The position numbers and the translations under genes were made by a program. Source: Prochlorococcus sp. AG-418-D13 (GTDB lineage Bacteria; Cyanobacteriota; Cyanobacteriia; PCC-6307; Cyanobiaceae). From it: a DNA stretch of 64,000 nt. The stretch spans positions 62,001-126,000 of the forward strand of contig QCLU01000003.1 in NCBI GenBank assembly GCA_003214315.1. The letters run 5' to 3'. The notes beneath the pieces were generated by a model that was given only the letters and a program-made list of their open reading frames with translations, searched no databases and had not been told where the DNA came from. This document shows positions 33,319 through 43,772 of the stretch, piece after piece; position 1 is the stretch's first letter, and each line of letters opens with the position of its first letter.

Positions 33319-33925
33319 TTAATTATTTTTCTTATTTTTCAGCCATTCATATATTTTTGATACCTTTATCTCCAATTACGATTGCTTTATATCCTAAAGA
33401 TTTATAAGTTTTTACATCATTGATTGATAGGCCTCCAGAAGCTATGAAATCAATATTTTTGAAGTTGATTATATCTGTCGAAGTATCTTTACTTTTTATT
33501 GGATAAGTTTTGATAATGTTGCAATTTAAATTTATCGCTTTATCAAGATCTTTTAAGTTTTTAATTCCGGGAATTAATAAATAATTTTTTAACTTCGCAT
33601 AATTTAAAAAGATCTTTATCCAAAAATTTCATCATAGAAAAATTTAATCCTATTTTTAATGAATCTTCTATTGATTGCTTATTAACTATGGAGGCAGAGC
33701 CTAAATTAATTTTTGGATATTTGAGTTTGATTTCAGATACAAAACTCAACCAATTTTTTTGTTTGACCAACTGATTTGAATATTCTTTAATTTTATTAAG
33801 CCTTCTAATTCTTCAAAAAATGAATTTCTTATAGAGTTATTTGAGTAAATATTATCTTCAGGTTTTATAAGTAAAAAAAGAACTTGTTTTCAGTACCCCA
33901 AAAAAGAATCTTCTTTATTATTCAT
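33319..33925 (-). pseudogene. eda: KDPG aldolase (eda)-like pseudogene with multiple lesions
   Basis: ATG at 33925; in-frame TGA at 33892-33890; coding continues LFLLIKPEDNIYSNNSIRNSFFEELEGLIK, shifts frame to KQKNWLSFVSEIKLKYPKINLGSASIVNKQ, shifts again to LLIPGIKNLKDLDKAINLNCNIIKTYPIKSKDTSTDIINFKNIDFIASGGLSINDVKTYKSLGYKAIVIGDKG. Confidence 0.82.
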
Positions 33926-33945
33926 TAAAATTTAAATTTTAGAGG

Positions 33946-35799
33946 TTAAATATAGTTTGCTACTTTCACATCTGAGCGATTAAGCAAATCTTGGATATCT
34001 TCAGTGTCTATAGTTTCTCTTTCAATTAGCATTTGAGCCATTTCGTCTAGAACTGTTCTATTATCTGATAAAACTTTTGTAGCTCTCTTATAAGCAACAT
34101 CAACAAGTTCTGAAACTTCTACATCAATTGTTGCGGCTGTGTCTTCAGAGAAGTCTCTTGTAGAACTCATATCTCTTCCTAGAAACATTCCACCTTGAGA
34201 TTGACCTAGAGCGACTGGACCTATTTTGTCACTCATGCCAAATTTAGTGATCATTTGTCTTGCTACATTGGCAACCTGTTGTAAATCATTTGAAGCTCCG
34301 GTTGTTACCTCTTCTTCACCATAAACAATTTCTTCAGCAACTCTTCCACCAAGAGCTACAGCCATTTGATTTTGAAGGTAAGAACGTGAGTAAAGACCAG
34401 ATTCCATTCTTTCTTCACTTGGAGTAAAGAAGGTTAAACCTCCTGCTTGGCCTCTTGGAATTATTGAAACTTTTGCTACGGGATCATAATCAGGCATTAA
34501 TGCTCCAACGAGTGCATGACCAGCTTCGTGATAGGCAACTAATTCTTTTTTCTTATCACTGATGACTCTATCTTTCTTTTCTGGACCAGCCATAACTCTT
34601 TCAATTGCATCTCCGACTTCATCATTACTTACTTTATCTAAATCTTTTCTAGCTGCTAAAATTGCTGCTTCATTTAAAAGATTAGCTAAATCTGCACCAG
34701 TAAATCCTGGTGTTCTTCTAGCAACTTTATCTAAATCAACGTCTTTTGATAGAGTTTTATCTTTTGCATGAACATTTAATATCTGTAATCTTCCAGCGTA
34801 ATCTGGTCTATCTACTGTTACCTGTCTATCGAATCTTCCAGGACGCATTAAAGCCGAATCTAAGACATCAGGTCTGTTGGTGGCAGCTACTATTATTATT
34901 CCTGAATTACCTTCGAAACCGTCCATTTCGGTTAGGAGTTGATTTAATGTTTGTTCTCTTTCATCATTTCCTCCGCCCATACCAGCACCCCTTTGTCTTC
35001 CAACTGCATCTATTTCGTCAATGAATACAATGCAAGGAGCATTCTTTTTAGCTTGTTCAAAAAGATCTCTAACTCTGCTAGCTCCAACTCCTACAAACAT
35101 CTCTACAAATTCTGAACCTGATATTGAGAAAAAAGGTACACCTGCTTCTCCAGCTACTGCTTTTGCTAGTAATGTTTTTCCTGTACCAGGAGGTCCAACA
35201 AGAAGAACTCCTTTTGGTATTTTTGCTCCGACGGCAGTAAATCTATCTGGACTCTTAAGAAAATCTACAACTTCAGTGAGTTCTAATTTTGCACCTTCAA
35301 CACCAGCAACATCTGAAAAGGTTACTTGTGTAGATGGCTCCATTTGCAGTCTGGCTTTGCTCTTTCCAAAACTCATGGCTGGGTTACCACCTCCAGCATT
35401 ACCGCTTTGGGATCTTCTGAAAAGAAAAAATAGGCCTCCAATCAAAAGTACTGGGAAAATCAAGCTGCTTAAAGCTTGTTGCCATGGATTAGCTAATTTT
35501 GTGGGAGTTACAGCTATGTCTACATTATTTTCAGTTAGGATTTTTAATAAATCTTTGTCTGGGGCTAAATTAACCTCAGATCTGCTTCCATCATTTTCGA
35601 CAACTTGAGCTGTCGCATTGTCTGGAGATATTAGTACTCTACTGATTTCTTTGTCTTGAACTGCCTCTATAAAATCACTATATCTTAAAGTCTTTGTAGC
35701 AATTTCTGTACTAGGTTTTTCAAATACAGAAGTACCAATGAAAATTACAGTAATTACAGCTAGAACATAAAGTCCTACGTTTCTCCAACGTTTGTTCAC
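33946..35799 (-). CDS. ftsH: ATP-dependent zinc metalloprotease FtsH
   Basis: [39 protein letters not shown]. Confidence 0.97.
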   Translation of the reverse strand: MNKRWRNVGLYVLAVITVIFIGTSVFEKPSTEIATKTLRYSDFIEAVQDKEISRVLISPDNATAQVVENDGSRSEVNLAPDKDLLKILTENNVDIAVTPTKLANPWQQALSSLIFPVLLIGGLFFLFRRSQSGNAGGGNPAMSFGKSKARLQMEPSTQVTFSDVAGVEGAKLELTEVVDFLKSPDRFTAVGAKIPKGVLLVGPPGTGKTLLAKAVAGEAGVPFFSISGSEFVEMFVGVGASRVRDLFEQAKKNAPCIVFIDEIDAVGRQRGAGMGGGNDEREQTLNQLLTEMDGFEGNSGIIIVAATNRPDVLDSALMRPGRFDRQVTVDRPDYAGRLQILNVHAKDKTLSKDVDLDKVARRTPGFTGADLANLLNEAAILAARKDLDKVSNDEVGDAIERVMAGPEKKDRVISDKKKELVAYHEAGHALVGALMPDYDPVAKVSIIPRGQAGGLTFFTPSEERMESGLYSRSYLQNQMAVALGGRVAEEIVYGEEEVTTGASNDLQQVANVARQMITKFGMSDKIGPVALGQSQGGMFLGRDMSSTRDFSEDTAATIDVEVSELVDVAYKRATKVLSDNRTVLDEMAQMLIERETIDTEDIQDLLNRSDVKVANYI

Positions 35800-35845
35800 G
35801 ATAAATAATCTTTAATATTTATATGATACTAATAATAAAACATTA

Positions 35846-37021
35846 TTAAGAGCGTCTTAGAACATCTACTACACTTTTGAATGCAAACCATTCAGGAATT
35901 GGTTCGCCATTCCTCAATTTCTTTCTAAATTCTGTGCCACTAAGTTTCATGATTTCATAATTAAATTCTTTAGCTTCTTCAGCTGTAATATATCCTTTTT
36001 CCTTTGTATAAACTAAATTTTTTGAAGGAACAGTCTTCATCATCAATTCGTCTGCACATTTATTCGCAAAATTCTGGGCGTCATATGGGCCATAAAAATC
36101 TTCACCAGTTGCTGATGACTTACAGCCAGCCATATCTCTACCGATAATAAAATGGGTGCAGCCATAATTTCTCCTGATTATCATATGTTGAAGAGCCTCT
36201 CTTGGCCCTGCCATATGCATTGAATAAGGTAAAAAAGCCCATTTTATTCTTTCATCTGATATTTCCTCTTCTAATTCTTTATACGTTAAATATCTAACTT
36301 TCCCGGGGATATCATCTTGTTGAGTTGGGCCACAAGTTGGATGAACTAAAACAACTGAGTTAGAGGAGACATTATCTGAGAGTAAGGCATTAGTAAATAA
36401 TTCATAATGTGCTCTATGAATTGGATTTCTGCATTGAAATGCAACTACATCATGATTTGATGGCAGTGCAGATCTAACTTCTTCTGGGGTTTTGCAGGGG
36501 AATTCTCTAATTGGTAGTTCGAAACCATAAACTCTTCCTCCTATATAAAATCTACCTCTCTCATTAAAAATCATCTTAACAGCAGGATGATCTAAAGAAT
36601 TAGTACCATAACAAAGTTCAGCTTCTAATGATTTATCAGGCTCCCATTTAGAGCTAACTTCTAAAACTGCTAGTTTTTGTTTTTTATAAGTAAGCAATAT
36701 TGTCTCTCCAGCTTTTACTTTTTCATTATTTGAATCAAATACAATAGGCAAGCCAAAAAGCAACCCATTTGTATCTCTATTATTTTTAATTACCGAATTG
36801 TAGTTATTTTCATCCATAAAACCTTCCAACGGAGAAAAAGCTCCAACCATCAAAAGTTCCACATCGCATGCATTTCTCTCGCTGCATTCAAACTCATAAG
36901 TAGCTTTAGAGATAAGATCATTTTTAAGGTTTTTATCTTTGATAATTAAATTTTTTAGTTCACCTCCATAAGGCGGTATTAATCCATGAGTATCTGTTTT
37001 AGTTTTTTGTTGTAATTCCAT
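35846..37021 (-). CDS. sat: ATP sulfurylase
   Basis: QCRNPIHRAHYE, GRDMAGCK, SGTEFRKKL motifs. Confidence 0.96.
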   Translation of the reverse strand: MELQQKTKTDTHGLIPPYGGELKNLIIKDKNLKNDLISKATYEFECSERNACDVELLMVGAFSPLEGFMDENNYNSVIKNNRDTNGLLFGLPIVFDSNNEKVKAGETILLTYKKQKLAVLEVSSKWEPDKSLEAELCYGTNSLDHPAVKMIFNERGRFYIGGRVYGFELPIREFPCKTPEEVRSALPSNHDVVAFQCRNPIHRAHYELFTNALLSDNVSSNSVVLVHPTCGPTQQDDIPGKVRYLTYKELEEEISDERIKWAFLPYSMHMAGPREALQHMIIRRNYGCTHFIIGRDMAGCKSSATGEDFYGPYDAQNFANKCADELMMKTVPSKNLVYTKEKGYITAEEAKEFNYEIMKLSGTEFRKKLRNGEPIPEWFAFKSVVDVLRRS

Positions 37022-37049
37022 TTTTTAAATTGATAAAGAAAAATTTTGA

Positions 37050-37080
37050 AAAAAAAAAAGGGGTTGAACCCCCTTTTCTT
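37050..37080 (-). terminator. psbO rho-independent terminator
   Basis: On minus strand GAAAAGGGGGTTCAACCCCTTTTTTTTTT between psbO and sat. Confidence 0.85.
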
Positions 37081-37092
37081 CTTAAGTAGGAT

Positions 37093-37932
37093 TTATGCCT
37101 TTCTTCCGTAAAGCTCCCCAATTATTTTTACATCAAGTGGATCCTTTGAACCCATATCTGTATCTGAAGGTTGGATAGCTTCAAAAGTACCAGCAAATTC
37201 GTCTGTGTCAGAATCTACATTGTTGATTGAAAGAGTAATAACGCCACTACCGTTTACATCAACTTTAATATTTTCTTTTGCAAGTTCTTCATCATCTCCT
37301 CCTAATGCAACTAAACCTTGAGCATATTCAACACCAGTATTTTTAGCTCTTGCCTTAGGATCTAGAAAATCACCAGTTCTGTAGTTAGGTGTAAATGTTG
37401 AACCACTAACCTCAGTGCCAGGCTCAATAGATGAAGGTAAATCAGCTGTAAGATCTTTTGCTGAGAATGCAAATGGAACCTCTAAACCACCAGGAGTTAA
37501 TACAGTAATAAGTTGAAAATCAATACCACCTTTTTCAGTAAAAGTTCCTGAATCTATATCTCCATAAACTTCTGTCACTGTGGTGTTATTTCTAGGACTA
37601 ATAATTTTTGTAGAAACAAATTCTGCAGCTTTTCGTTTTGTCCCTGGCACTTTTACATAAACTTCTGTTGGATGCATGCATATTCCTTTAAGGCTATCTC
37701 CATTCCCTAAAGATATTGATCCGACAAGAGATGATTCTAATGTTGGGCAATCATTAGCTTTTCCTGTGTTAACAACATCTGTGAATTGTGCATTTCCTCT
37801 TTCAGAAAAAGCAAATGTTTTAACAGGTACGAAAGCAAAAGTTATACAAATTGAAATAACAAAAGCTAAGAAAGAACGAATTCTCATAATTAAAGTTGCA
37901 GTAAAGTTCTGTGACGATAGATTAAAGGTCAT
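37093..37932 (-). CDS. psbO: PSII manganese-stabilizing protein PsbO
   Basis: Signal peptide then FTDVVNTGKANDCPTL, GGIDFQLITVLTPGGLEVPFAF; real start probably at internal MRIRSF (37887). Confidence 0.96.
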   Translation of the reverse strand: MTFNLSSQNFTATLIMRIRSFLAFVISICITFAFVPVKTFAFSERGNAQFTDVVNTGKANDCPTLESSLVGSISLGNGDSLKGICMHPTEVYVKVPGTKRKAAEFVSTKIISPRNNTTVTEVYGDIDSGTFTEKGGIDFQLITVLTPGGLEVPFAFSAKDLTADLPSSIEPGTEVSGSTFTPNYRTGDFLDPKARAKNTGVEYAQGLVALGGDDEELAKENIKVDVNGSGVITLSINNVDSDTDEFAGTFEAIQPSDTDMGSKDPLDVKIIGELYGRKA

Positions 37933-38104
37933 CTAAATAGTTCAGTACGGATATTACAAGGGAAAGGACCATAAAAGATAGAACTTTTAAATCCTCGAAA
38001 CAACCCGTAGCTTTTTAGATTTTAAAAAACTGGAATTATTTTAAGCTATCTCATTATTTTTAATGATTAAGATTACAAAAAAATACAAATTAAAAAATTT
38101 TTTT

Positions 38105-39352
38105 TTATGAAATAATTTGGGTTATTAATTTATTTGCTAAATCAATTTTTGATGTTTTGTTAATGTAGTGTTCCATATTGTTCGTATCGAACAGCCAACC
38201 TTCATTTTGTGCCAAAAAGCCAAATCCTCGGCCTTCAAGATCAATTGGATTTGCGAATAGATAATCACAACCCTTTTGGATAATCTTTTCTTTAATTGTA
38301 GTTCGTGCTTCTTCGATAGATCCTGTAAAAGCACAAAAGCCTACAAAAACTTGGTTATCTTTTTTTGAGTTACTAATTGTTTTTAAAATATCTGGGACTA
38401 GCTCAAAGTTTTTATTCAAATGATCATTAATTTTATTTTTTGGAATTTTAGTTGAAGTATCAGAGGTTATCTTGAAATCAGATACTGCTGCATTCATGAA
38501 AAAATAATCACAATTTGATATTTCATTATTAATTGCTCTAATTAAATCAACACTAGTTTCAATTTCATATCTTTTTATTCCATCAGTAAGATTCTTATCG
38601 ATTTTCAGAGGCCCATGAACATATTTTACTTGCGCTCCTCTGAACCTCGCTACTTGAGAAAGAAGTAGGCCCATAGCTCCTGAACTTTTGTTCGTAATGT
38701 GTCTTGCCGCGTCAATTTTCTCTGAGGTGCACCCTCCAGTTATTAAAATTTCTTTATTAAGTAAATCTTTGCGATATTCATTTTGTTTGTGTGAAGCTAT
38801 AAATTCAAGAGCTAATTGAATTAAATCATTTGGAGGTATCTTACCGATGCCAATAGCATCACACGCTAAGAGGCCTTCACTTGGTTGCAAAGATAAAACA
38901 TTTTCATAATTCTGTAAATTCTCGTAATTTTTTTGGACAGCTATATTTAGCCACATTTGTGTATTCATTGCTGGCGCAACAATAATTGGCTTTATATTTG
39001 CTATTAAGATGCTTGGGATCAATCCCTCTGCATTTCCAGTTACCCATTTTGCTAATGTTGTCGCTGTTAAAGGCGCAATGATTAAAATATCAGCCCAATT
39101 ACTTAGTTCTATGTGAAGAGGTGTTGATTGGCTATTTGACCATTGATCATTTTCTAAAATGCAAGGGTTTCTACTTAAGATAGATAGAGAAAGTGGCTTT
39201 ATTAATTTTTCTGCATTTTTAGATAAAACGCATCTTATTTCATAATTTTCTTTCGCTAATTGGCTAACTAATAATGGAATTCTCACAGCTGCGATACTCC
39301 CCGTTATTAATAACAGAACCTTTTTTTTGGAGTCCTTACTTTTAGTTTTCAT
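38105..39352 (-). CDS. coaBC: CoaBC bifunctional phosphopantothenoylcysteine decarboxylase/synthase
   Basis: LLLITGSIAAVRIPLL, APAMNTQMW, ITGGCTSEKIDAARHITNKSSGAMG. Confidence 0.95.
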   Translation of the reverse strand: MKTKSKDSKKKVLLLITGSIAAVRIPLLVSQLAKENYEIRCVLSKNAEKLIKPLSLSILSRNPCILENDQWSNSQSTPLHIELSNWADILIIAPLTATTLAKWVTGNAEGLIPSILIANIKPIIVAPAMNTQMWLNIAVQKNYENLQNYENVLSLQPSEGLLACDAIGIGKIPPNDLIQLALEFIASHKQNEYRKDLLNKEILITGGCTSEKIDAARHITNKSSGAMGLLLSQVARFRGAQVKYVHGPLKIDKNLTDGIKRYEIETSVDLIRAINNEISNCDYFFMNAAVSDFKITSDTSTKIPKNKINDHLNKNFELVPDILKTISNSKKDNQVFVGFCAFTGSIEEARTTIKEKIIQKGCDYLFANPIDLEGRGFGFLAQNEGWLFDTNNMEHYINKTSKIDLANKLITQIIS

Positions 39353-39578
39353 CGAAAGGTTCCTGATCGAGAAGATGGATATAATTAGTAGTTAATTCAG
39401 GTCTATTAATTGCAAGAGCCCTTAGTAAGTGCCAGTCTTTTAAACCCTCAAATGGAGTATTATAGTTATCTTCCTCTAGCCTTTTAGCGAGCTCAAGGGT
39501 CATTGCTTCATCAAAAGAATTCACTAGTTCCTCACTTATTTGATTTTCAGAAATGAATTTCATATTGAGTAAAGCCAA
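39342..39578 (-). CDS. Small conserved hypothetical protein (DUF2555-like)
   Basis: ORF overlapping start of coaBC. Confidence 0.6.
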   Translation of the reverse strand: MALLNMKFISENQISEELVNSFDEAMTLELAKRLEEDNYNTPFEGLKDWHLLRALAINRPELTTNYIHLLDQEPFDEN

Positions 39579-39782
39579 TATATTCTAATAATAAAGCCTC
39601 AAGTAATTATTTAAAATTGATATGGGTATTAAGTAAATATTTTCAAGGATATGAAAATTTTCAATATTCATAATCTTTTCAAATTGTTGTTAGGTAATTT
39701 ATCTTCATTCTCAATCATAAATATGCAATCTCTCCTTTTCAAAAATATTCTCTCTTAAGATGTTAGTGTCATAATTTATCTC

Positions 39783-39983
39783 ATGTCTCAAACCAAAAGA
39801 GAGCAAGTCATTAGTCACATTCGCTATTTAAGACAAGAGCTCAGAGTAATGCATTTAGGAATAAAAGAAGATGATCTTTTCCCTGAACCAGGCGAGTTGA
39901 GAGGATTAATGGCTCAGTTTGAAGCATTGCTTGAATTAATAGAAGGAAATACTAAAATTCAATCAAACTCTGAAGCGGCTTAG
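39783..39983 (+). CDS. Small conserved hypothetical protein
   Basis: 66-aa ORF directly upstream of the DUF565-like ORF. Confidence 0.65.
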   Translation: MSQTKREQVISHIRYLRQELRVMHLGIKEDDLFPEPGELRGLMAQFEALLELIEGNTKIQSNSEAA

Positions 39984-39994
39984 TTTAATAAAAA

Positions 39995-40336
39995 ATGGTT
40001 GTTAAACCTCAAAAGACAAAATTTCAGCTAAAAATTGTGGAAAATATTCAGACATTAAGTATTTGGGCTAATAATCCATGGCGAAGATATTCAATTTCAT
40101 TGATTACACTTTTAATTGGCTACTTCATTGGAAGTTCTCTTGGTATGGTAAGTGCCGTTGTGGAACTAATGGATCCTGTAGCTGCTTTATTATCAGTAGT
40201 TTTTATCGAAATTTTAATAGTTCTAAGAAGAAATTTTAGATCTGAAAGGAAAAAGAAATTTTTAGTACTTTTTTTAGATTCTTTAAGATTAGGATTATTT
40301 TATGGTTTCTTTACAGAAAGTCTTAAGTTGCTATAA
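39995..40336 (+). CDS. Ycf20/DUF565-like membrane protein
   Basis: NPWRRYSISLITLLIGYFIGSSLGM, two TM segments. Confidence 0.75.
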   Translation: MVVKPQKTKFQLKIVENIQTLSIWANNPWRRYSISLITLLIGYFIGSSLGMVSAVVELMDPVAALLSVVFIEILIVLRRNFRSERKKKFLVLFLDSLRLGLFYGFFTESLKLL

Positions 40337-40338
40337 AT

Positions 40339-41355
40339 TTATTTGTTGTATTTATTTAATAGATAAAGCAAAGCCATTCTTATAGGGATACCATTGGAAA
40401 CTTGATTATTAATTAAGCAATTAGGATATCGATCTACTACTTTACTACTTATTTCAATATCTCTGTTAATGGGACCAGGATGAAGAATTGGAATTTCTTT
40501 ATTATTTAAAGATAATTTCTCAGGGGTTAAGCCATAATCCAAACTATATGAATCAATGCTACTAAGTAAATTCTCTATCATTCTTTCTTTCTGAAGTCTT
40601 AAAACAATAATCGCATCTGCAATTTTTATTGATTCTTCCAATGATCTAGAAATTGTTATGGAACCCCTTGATTTAACAGGATCTTCTATTTGATATGGCG
40701 CGGGAGTTTTTAAAAAATTGATAAATTCATCAGGTATTAATGTCGTAGGACCACATAAGATTATGTCTGCACCGAATGCACTCAAAGCCCAAATATTAGA
40801 TCTGGCAACTCTTGAATGATTAACGTCTCCAATTATTAAAATCTTTTTGGAATTTAAAACCTCTGGATTCAGTGTTTTTTTGGAAAAGAATTTTATTAAT
40901 GTATAGATGTCAAGTAATCCTTGGCTAGGGTGACTATGTAATCCATCTCCAGCATTAAGAACCGAAGTCTTGGAATTTATTGCATCAAGTTTTTTAGCGA
41001 TCTCAAAGGTTATGTAACTTGACGAATGTCTGATAACTAATGTATCAGCCCCCATAGCAGAATAAGTTATAGCTGTATCAATTATTGTTTCTCCTTTTGT
41101 TAAAGAACTAGAGGATGGAGCAAACGTTTGGACATCAGCAGAAAGCCTTTTTGCTGCAAGCTCAAAACTATTTTTTGTTCTTGTACTAGGTTCAAAAAAT
41201 AAAGACGTCACCAAAGTCCCTTGTAAGGCCGGTATCTTTTTCGTTGCGGCATTCTTTAGTGCATCAAATCTATTAGCTAATTCAAATACTGACTCATAAT
41301 CTTTAATTGAAAAATTAGCTAGTGTGTGGATATGTTTATGAGGCCAAATTTGCAT
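40339..41355 (-). CDS. pyrB: Aspartate carbamoyltransferase catalytic subunit
   Basis: [40 protein letters not shown]. Confidence 0.97.
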   Translation of the reverse strand: MQIWPHKHIHTLANFSIKDYESVFELANRFDALKNAATKKIPALQGTLVTSLFFEPSTRTKNSFELAAKRLSADVQTFAPSSSSLTKGETIIDTAITYSAMGADTLVIRHSSSYITFEIAKKLDAINSKTSVLNAGDGLHSHPSQGLLDIYTLIKFFSKKTLNPEVLNSKKILIIGDVNHSRVARSNIWALSAFGADIILCGPTTLIPDEFINFLKTPAPYQIEDPVKSRGSITISRSLEESIKIADAIIVLRLQKERMIENLLSSIDSYSLDYGLTPEKLSLNNKEIPILHPGPINRDIEISSKVVDRYPNCLINNQVSNGIPIRMALLYLLNKYNK

Positions 41356-41375
41356 TACGTTTAAAAGATAAATGA

Positions 41376-41960
41376 TTATTGAAATTTAGGTGTTCTGTCA
41401 CCTTTTAATCTTTTACTGACACTCCTACTATTTTTGAGATACCAACGCCATTTTATATTTTTTGCCTTTGATATGCCAATTCTCGTAGTTTGAATAAGAT
41501 CTTTTTCTTCTAGAGTAGATTCTCTTGGGGAAATCCATAAAGATTTGTTATTCAGAACTTCAAGTGAGTTAAATGAAATGTCTACGCTGAATGTCTTAGT
41601 AACTAGGCCAGGTCCAGAAGCTAATCTTTCATTTTTTTTAGAGATAAAAACTGATCTTATTAATACACCACTCGCAAAATTTTCTTTACCAGTAACTATG
41701 TTTAAACAATGATGAATGCCGTAAGATTTGTAAATATAAAATGTGCCAGGCTTGCCAAATAATGATTTGTTTGATTCAGTCATTTTGCGGTAGCCATGAC
41801 AGGCCTCTTCTTCCTGTGAATAAGCTTCGGTTTCAACAATAACCCCCTTAACTTGATCTTTCTCATTATTTTTTTTTATGAGGTGACAGCCTATTAAGTC
41901 AGGGGCAACAAGTTTAGAGTGCCGATAAAAAAAATTTTTTGGAAATAATTTTTCTTCTAT
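41376..41960 (-). CDS. mpg: 3-methyladenine DNA glycosylase (AAG/MPG family), start uncertain and non-canonical
   Basis: Listed ORF 41376..41783 extends in frame to [60 protein letters not shown], covering the family's catalytic ETEAY motif; no ATG/GTG/TTG in that extension. Confidence 0.82.
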   Translation of the reverse strand: MEEKLFPKNFFYRHSKLVAPDLIGCHLIKKNNEKDQVKGVIVETEAYSQEEEACHGYRKMTESNKSLFGKPGTFYIYKSYGIHHCLNIVTGKENFASGVLIRSVFISKKNERLASGPGLVTKTFSVDISFNSLEVLNNKSLWISPRESTLEEKDLIQTTRIGISKAKNIKWRWYLKNSRSVSKRLKGDRTPKFQ

Positions 41961-42114
41961 TTTTCAATATTTATCTAATAACATATTTAGCTGAGAAAAA
42001 TAATTAACGCTATTAATTGATATTGATTTTCAAAAAGATGTGATTATTTTTTTAAATTATTTGAAATTCAAAGGATATGTAAATGAGATATTCTAAATAA
42101 ACTATTATATTTAT

Positions 42115-42426
42115 ATGAAAGATATTAAAGGTATGACAAAAATAACTAAAGAGCAAGTAAAAAAAGTTGCTCATTTAGCGAGATTAGAACTTAACGAGAA
42201 TGAAATTAATAATCATGCAGAACAATTACAAAAGATATTGGACTATATAATACAACTTGAAAAAATTGATACAGATGATGTCCCTTGTACAACGAGAGCT
42301 ATAGAGGTTGTGAATGTATTTAGAAAAGACGAAAAGAAAAAATCTGATTGTAATGAAGAGCTTTTAGAATTGGGTCCATCGAGAGAAGATAAATATTTTA
42401 AAGTACCAAAAATTATTAATGATTGA
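42115..42426 (+). CDS. gatC: Glu-tRNA(Gln) amidotransferase subunit C
   Basis: TKEQVKKVAHLARLELNENE; start may be 42133. Confidence 0.94.
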   Translation: MKDIKGMTKITKEQVKKVAHLARLELNENEINNHAEQLQKILDYIIQLEKIDTDDVPCTTRAIEVVNVFRKDEKKKSDCNEELLELGPSREDKYFKVPKIIND

Positions 42427-42431
42427 GTTAT

Positions 42432-43463
42432 TTAGTTGCTTCCAATAAATGTTTTGTTGACTATCTTTAATAAAAATTTTTTTATTTTAAAGTCTGGATA
42501 TAAATTTATGATTTTTCTTATTTTCCCCCTCTTTTTGCTATGACTCCTTACACCTATTAATAAATCATAAATAAAGTTAAAAATGTCTTCTTTACTTTCA
42601 AAAATCCCAACCCTTTGAGGTGAGCCTTTTTTATCCAATAATGGCTTAGTTTTTTCATAAGCTATTTTGTATTCAAACCAAGGAATCGAGGGCCAAAGAT
42701 GATGAATGAGATGATAATTTTGTCCCATTATTAATAAATTCATAAATCTGCTTGGATAAACTCGAGAATTTATCCATTTATTTCTTGATCGAAATGGTCT
42801 ATGGGGTAAATAATCAAAGAATATTCCTAAAGTGACTCCTACCATTAATGCTGGGCCGAACCATAAATTATAAATTAAATTCATAAAGTCAAATTTTAAA
42901 CCTGCCAAGATTATTGTTATGAATATGGATCTTTCAATTCCCCATTGTAGTAATTCATATTTTCGCCAAAGTTTTCTTTGAAAGAAAAACACCTCATGAT
43001 AAAAAAATCTTGGAGCAATTAGCCAAATTGGACCAAAAGTACTGACAATATGATCTGGATCATTTTTGGGGTGATTTACGTGAATATGATGTTGTAAATG
43101 AACTCTCGTAAAAACTGGGAAGCTAAACCCTAATAGAATTGCTGAGCCATGACCCATTGCTTGATTTATCCAAGGAACTGGATGAGCAGCTTTATGACAG
43201 GCATCATGAATAACGGTACCTTCAATATGTAAAGCTAAAAACGCAGTGGCTACGAGTAAAGGTAAAGGCCAAACACCCCTATACCATTGCCATATGCTAA
43301 GAAATGCAAGAAAATAACCGCCAAAAAATAAACCTAATGTTGGATTCCAAAAATTTGGCGGATCTACGTAATTTTTAATCTCTTTTTGCCAATTAAATGT
43401 TTTTGAAGAATTAGTATTTTTCGTTGTATCTTTACTGGTTAAGTTTGAAATCGTTTCTTTTAT
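42432..43463 (-). CDS. crtR: Beta-carotene hydroxylase CrtR, start uncertain and non-canonical
   Basis: Listed ORF begins at MGHGSAILLGF, but the frame extends upstream through NYVDPPNFWNPTLGLFFGGYFLAFLSIWQWYRGVWPLPLLVATAFLALHIEGTVIHDACHKAAHPVPWINQA, which includes the first histidine box. Confidence 0.88.
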   Translation of the reverse strand: MKETISNLTSKDTTKNTNSSKTFNWQKEIKNYVDPPNFWNPTLGLFFGGYFLAFLSIWQWYRGVWPLPLLVATAFLALHIEGTVIHDACHKAAHPVPWINQAMGHGSAILLGFSFPVFTRVHLQHHIHVNHPKNDPDHIVSTFGPIWLIAPRFFYHEVFFFQRKLWRKYELLQWGIERSIFITIILAGLKFDFMNLIYNLWFGPALMVGVTLGIFFDYLPHRPFRSRNKWINSRVYPSRFMNLLIMGQNYHLIHHLWPSIPWFEYKIAYEKTKPLLDKKGSPQRVGIFESKEDIFNFIYDLLIGVRSHSKKRGKIRKIINLYPDFKIKKFLLKIVNKTFIGSN

Positions 43464-43619
43464 TCTTTAAATAATATAACTAATATTTTGTGATGATTGC
43501 ATGCTCAAACATAAAAAATTTCTTTTAAGAAATTTTTAATTTAATTTAATGTGTCAAATTAATCATCTTAAGAAAAAAAATTTTTAAAATAAACCTCTTT
43601 CAATTATTATTTTATTTGA

Positions 43620-43701
43620 GCGGTCGTGGCGGAATTGGTAGACGCGCGAGTTTTAGGTACTCGTATCTTCGGGTGTGGGAGTTCAAGTCTCCCCGACCGC
43701 A
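43620..43701 (+). tRNA. tRNA-Leu (anticodon TAG)
   Basis: Acceptor GCGGTCG/CGACCGC, long variable arm, GTTCAAGTC T-loop, anticodon loop TTTTAGG. Confidence 0.95.
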
Positions 43702-43772
43702 CTTAAGGGAATTCTGATAGATAGTTTGCTTATCCAAATCAACTCTTATAATTTAATTAAGTTGTAAATTTA

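Noticed and set aside
33561-33770. Listed 69-aa ORF as a standalone gene
   Set aside because: It is the middle piece of the decayed eda-like gene; flanking pieces continue the same protein in other frames.
34562-35024. Two other plus-strand ORFs opposite ftsH
   Set aside because: Same reasoning; antisense of conserved FtsH protease domain.
35021-35608. 195-aa plus-strand ORF opposite ftsH
   Set aside because: Long shadow ORF over conserved AAA+ coding sequence; no recognisable motif.
41376-41783. ORF-track start for the AAG glycosylase
   Set aside because: Would omit the catalytic ETEAY segment that is plainly encoded upstream in the same frame.
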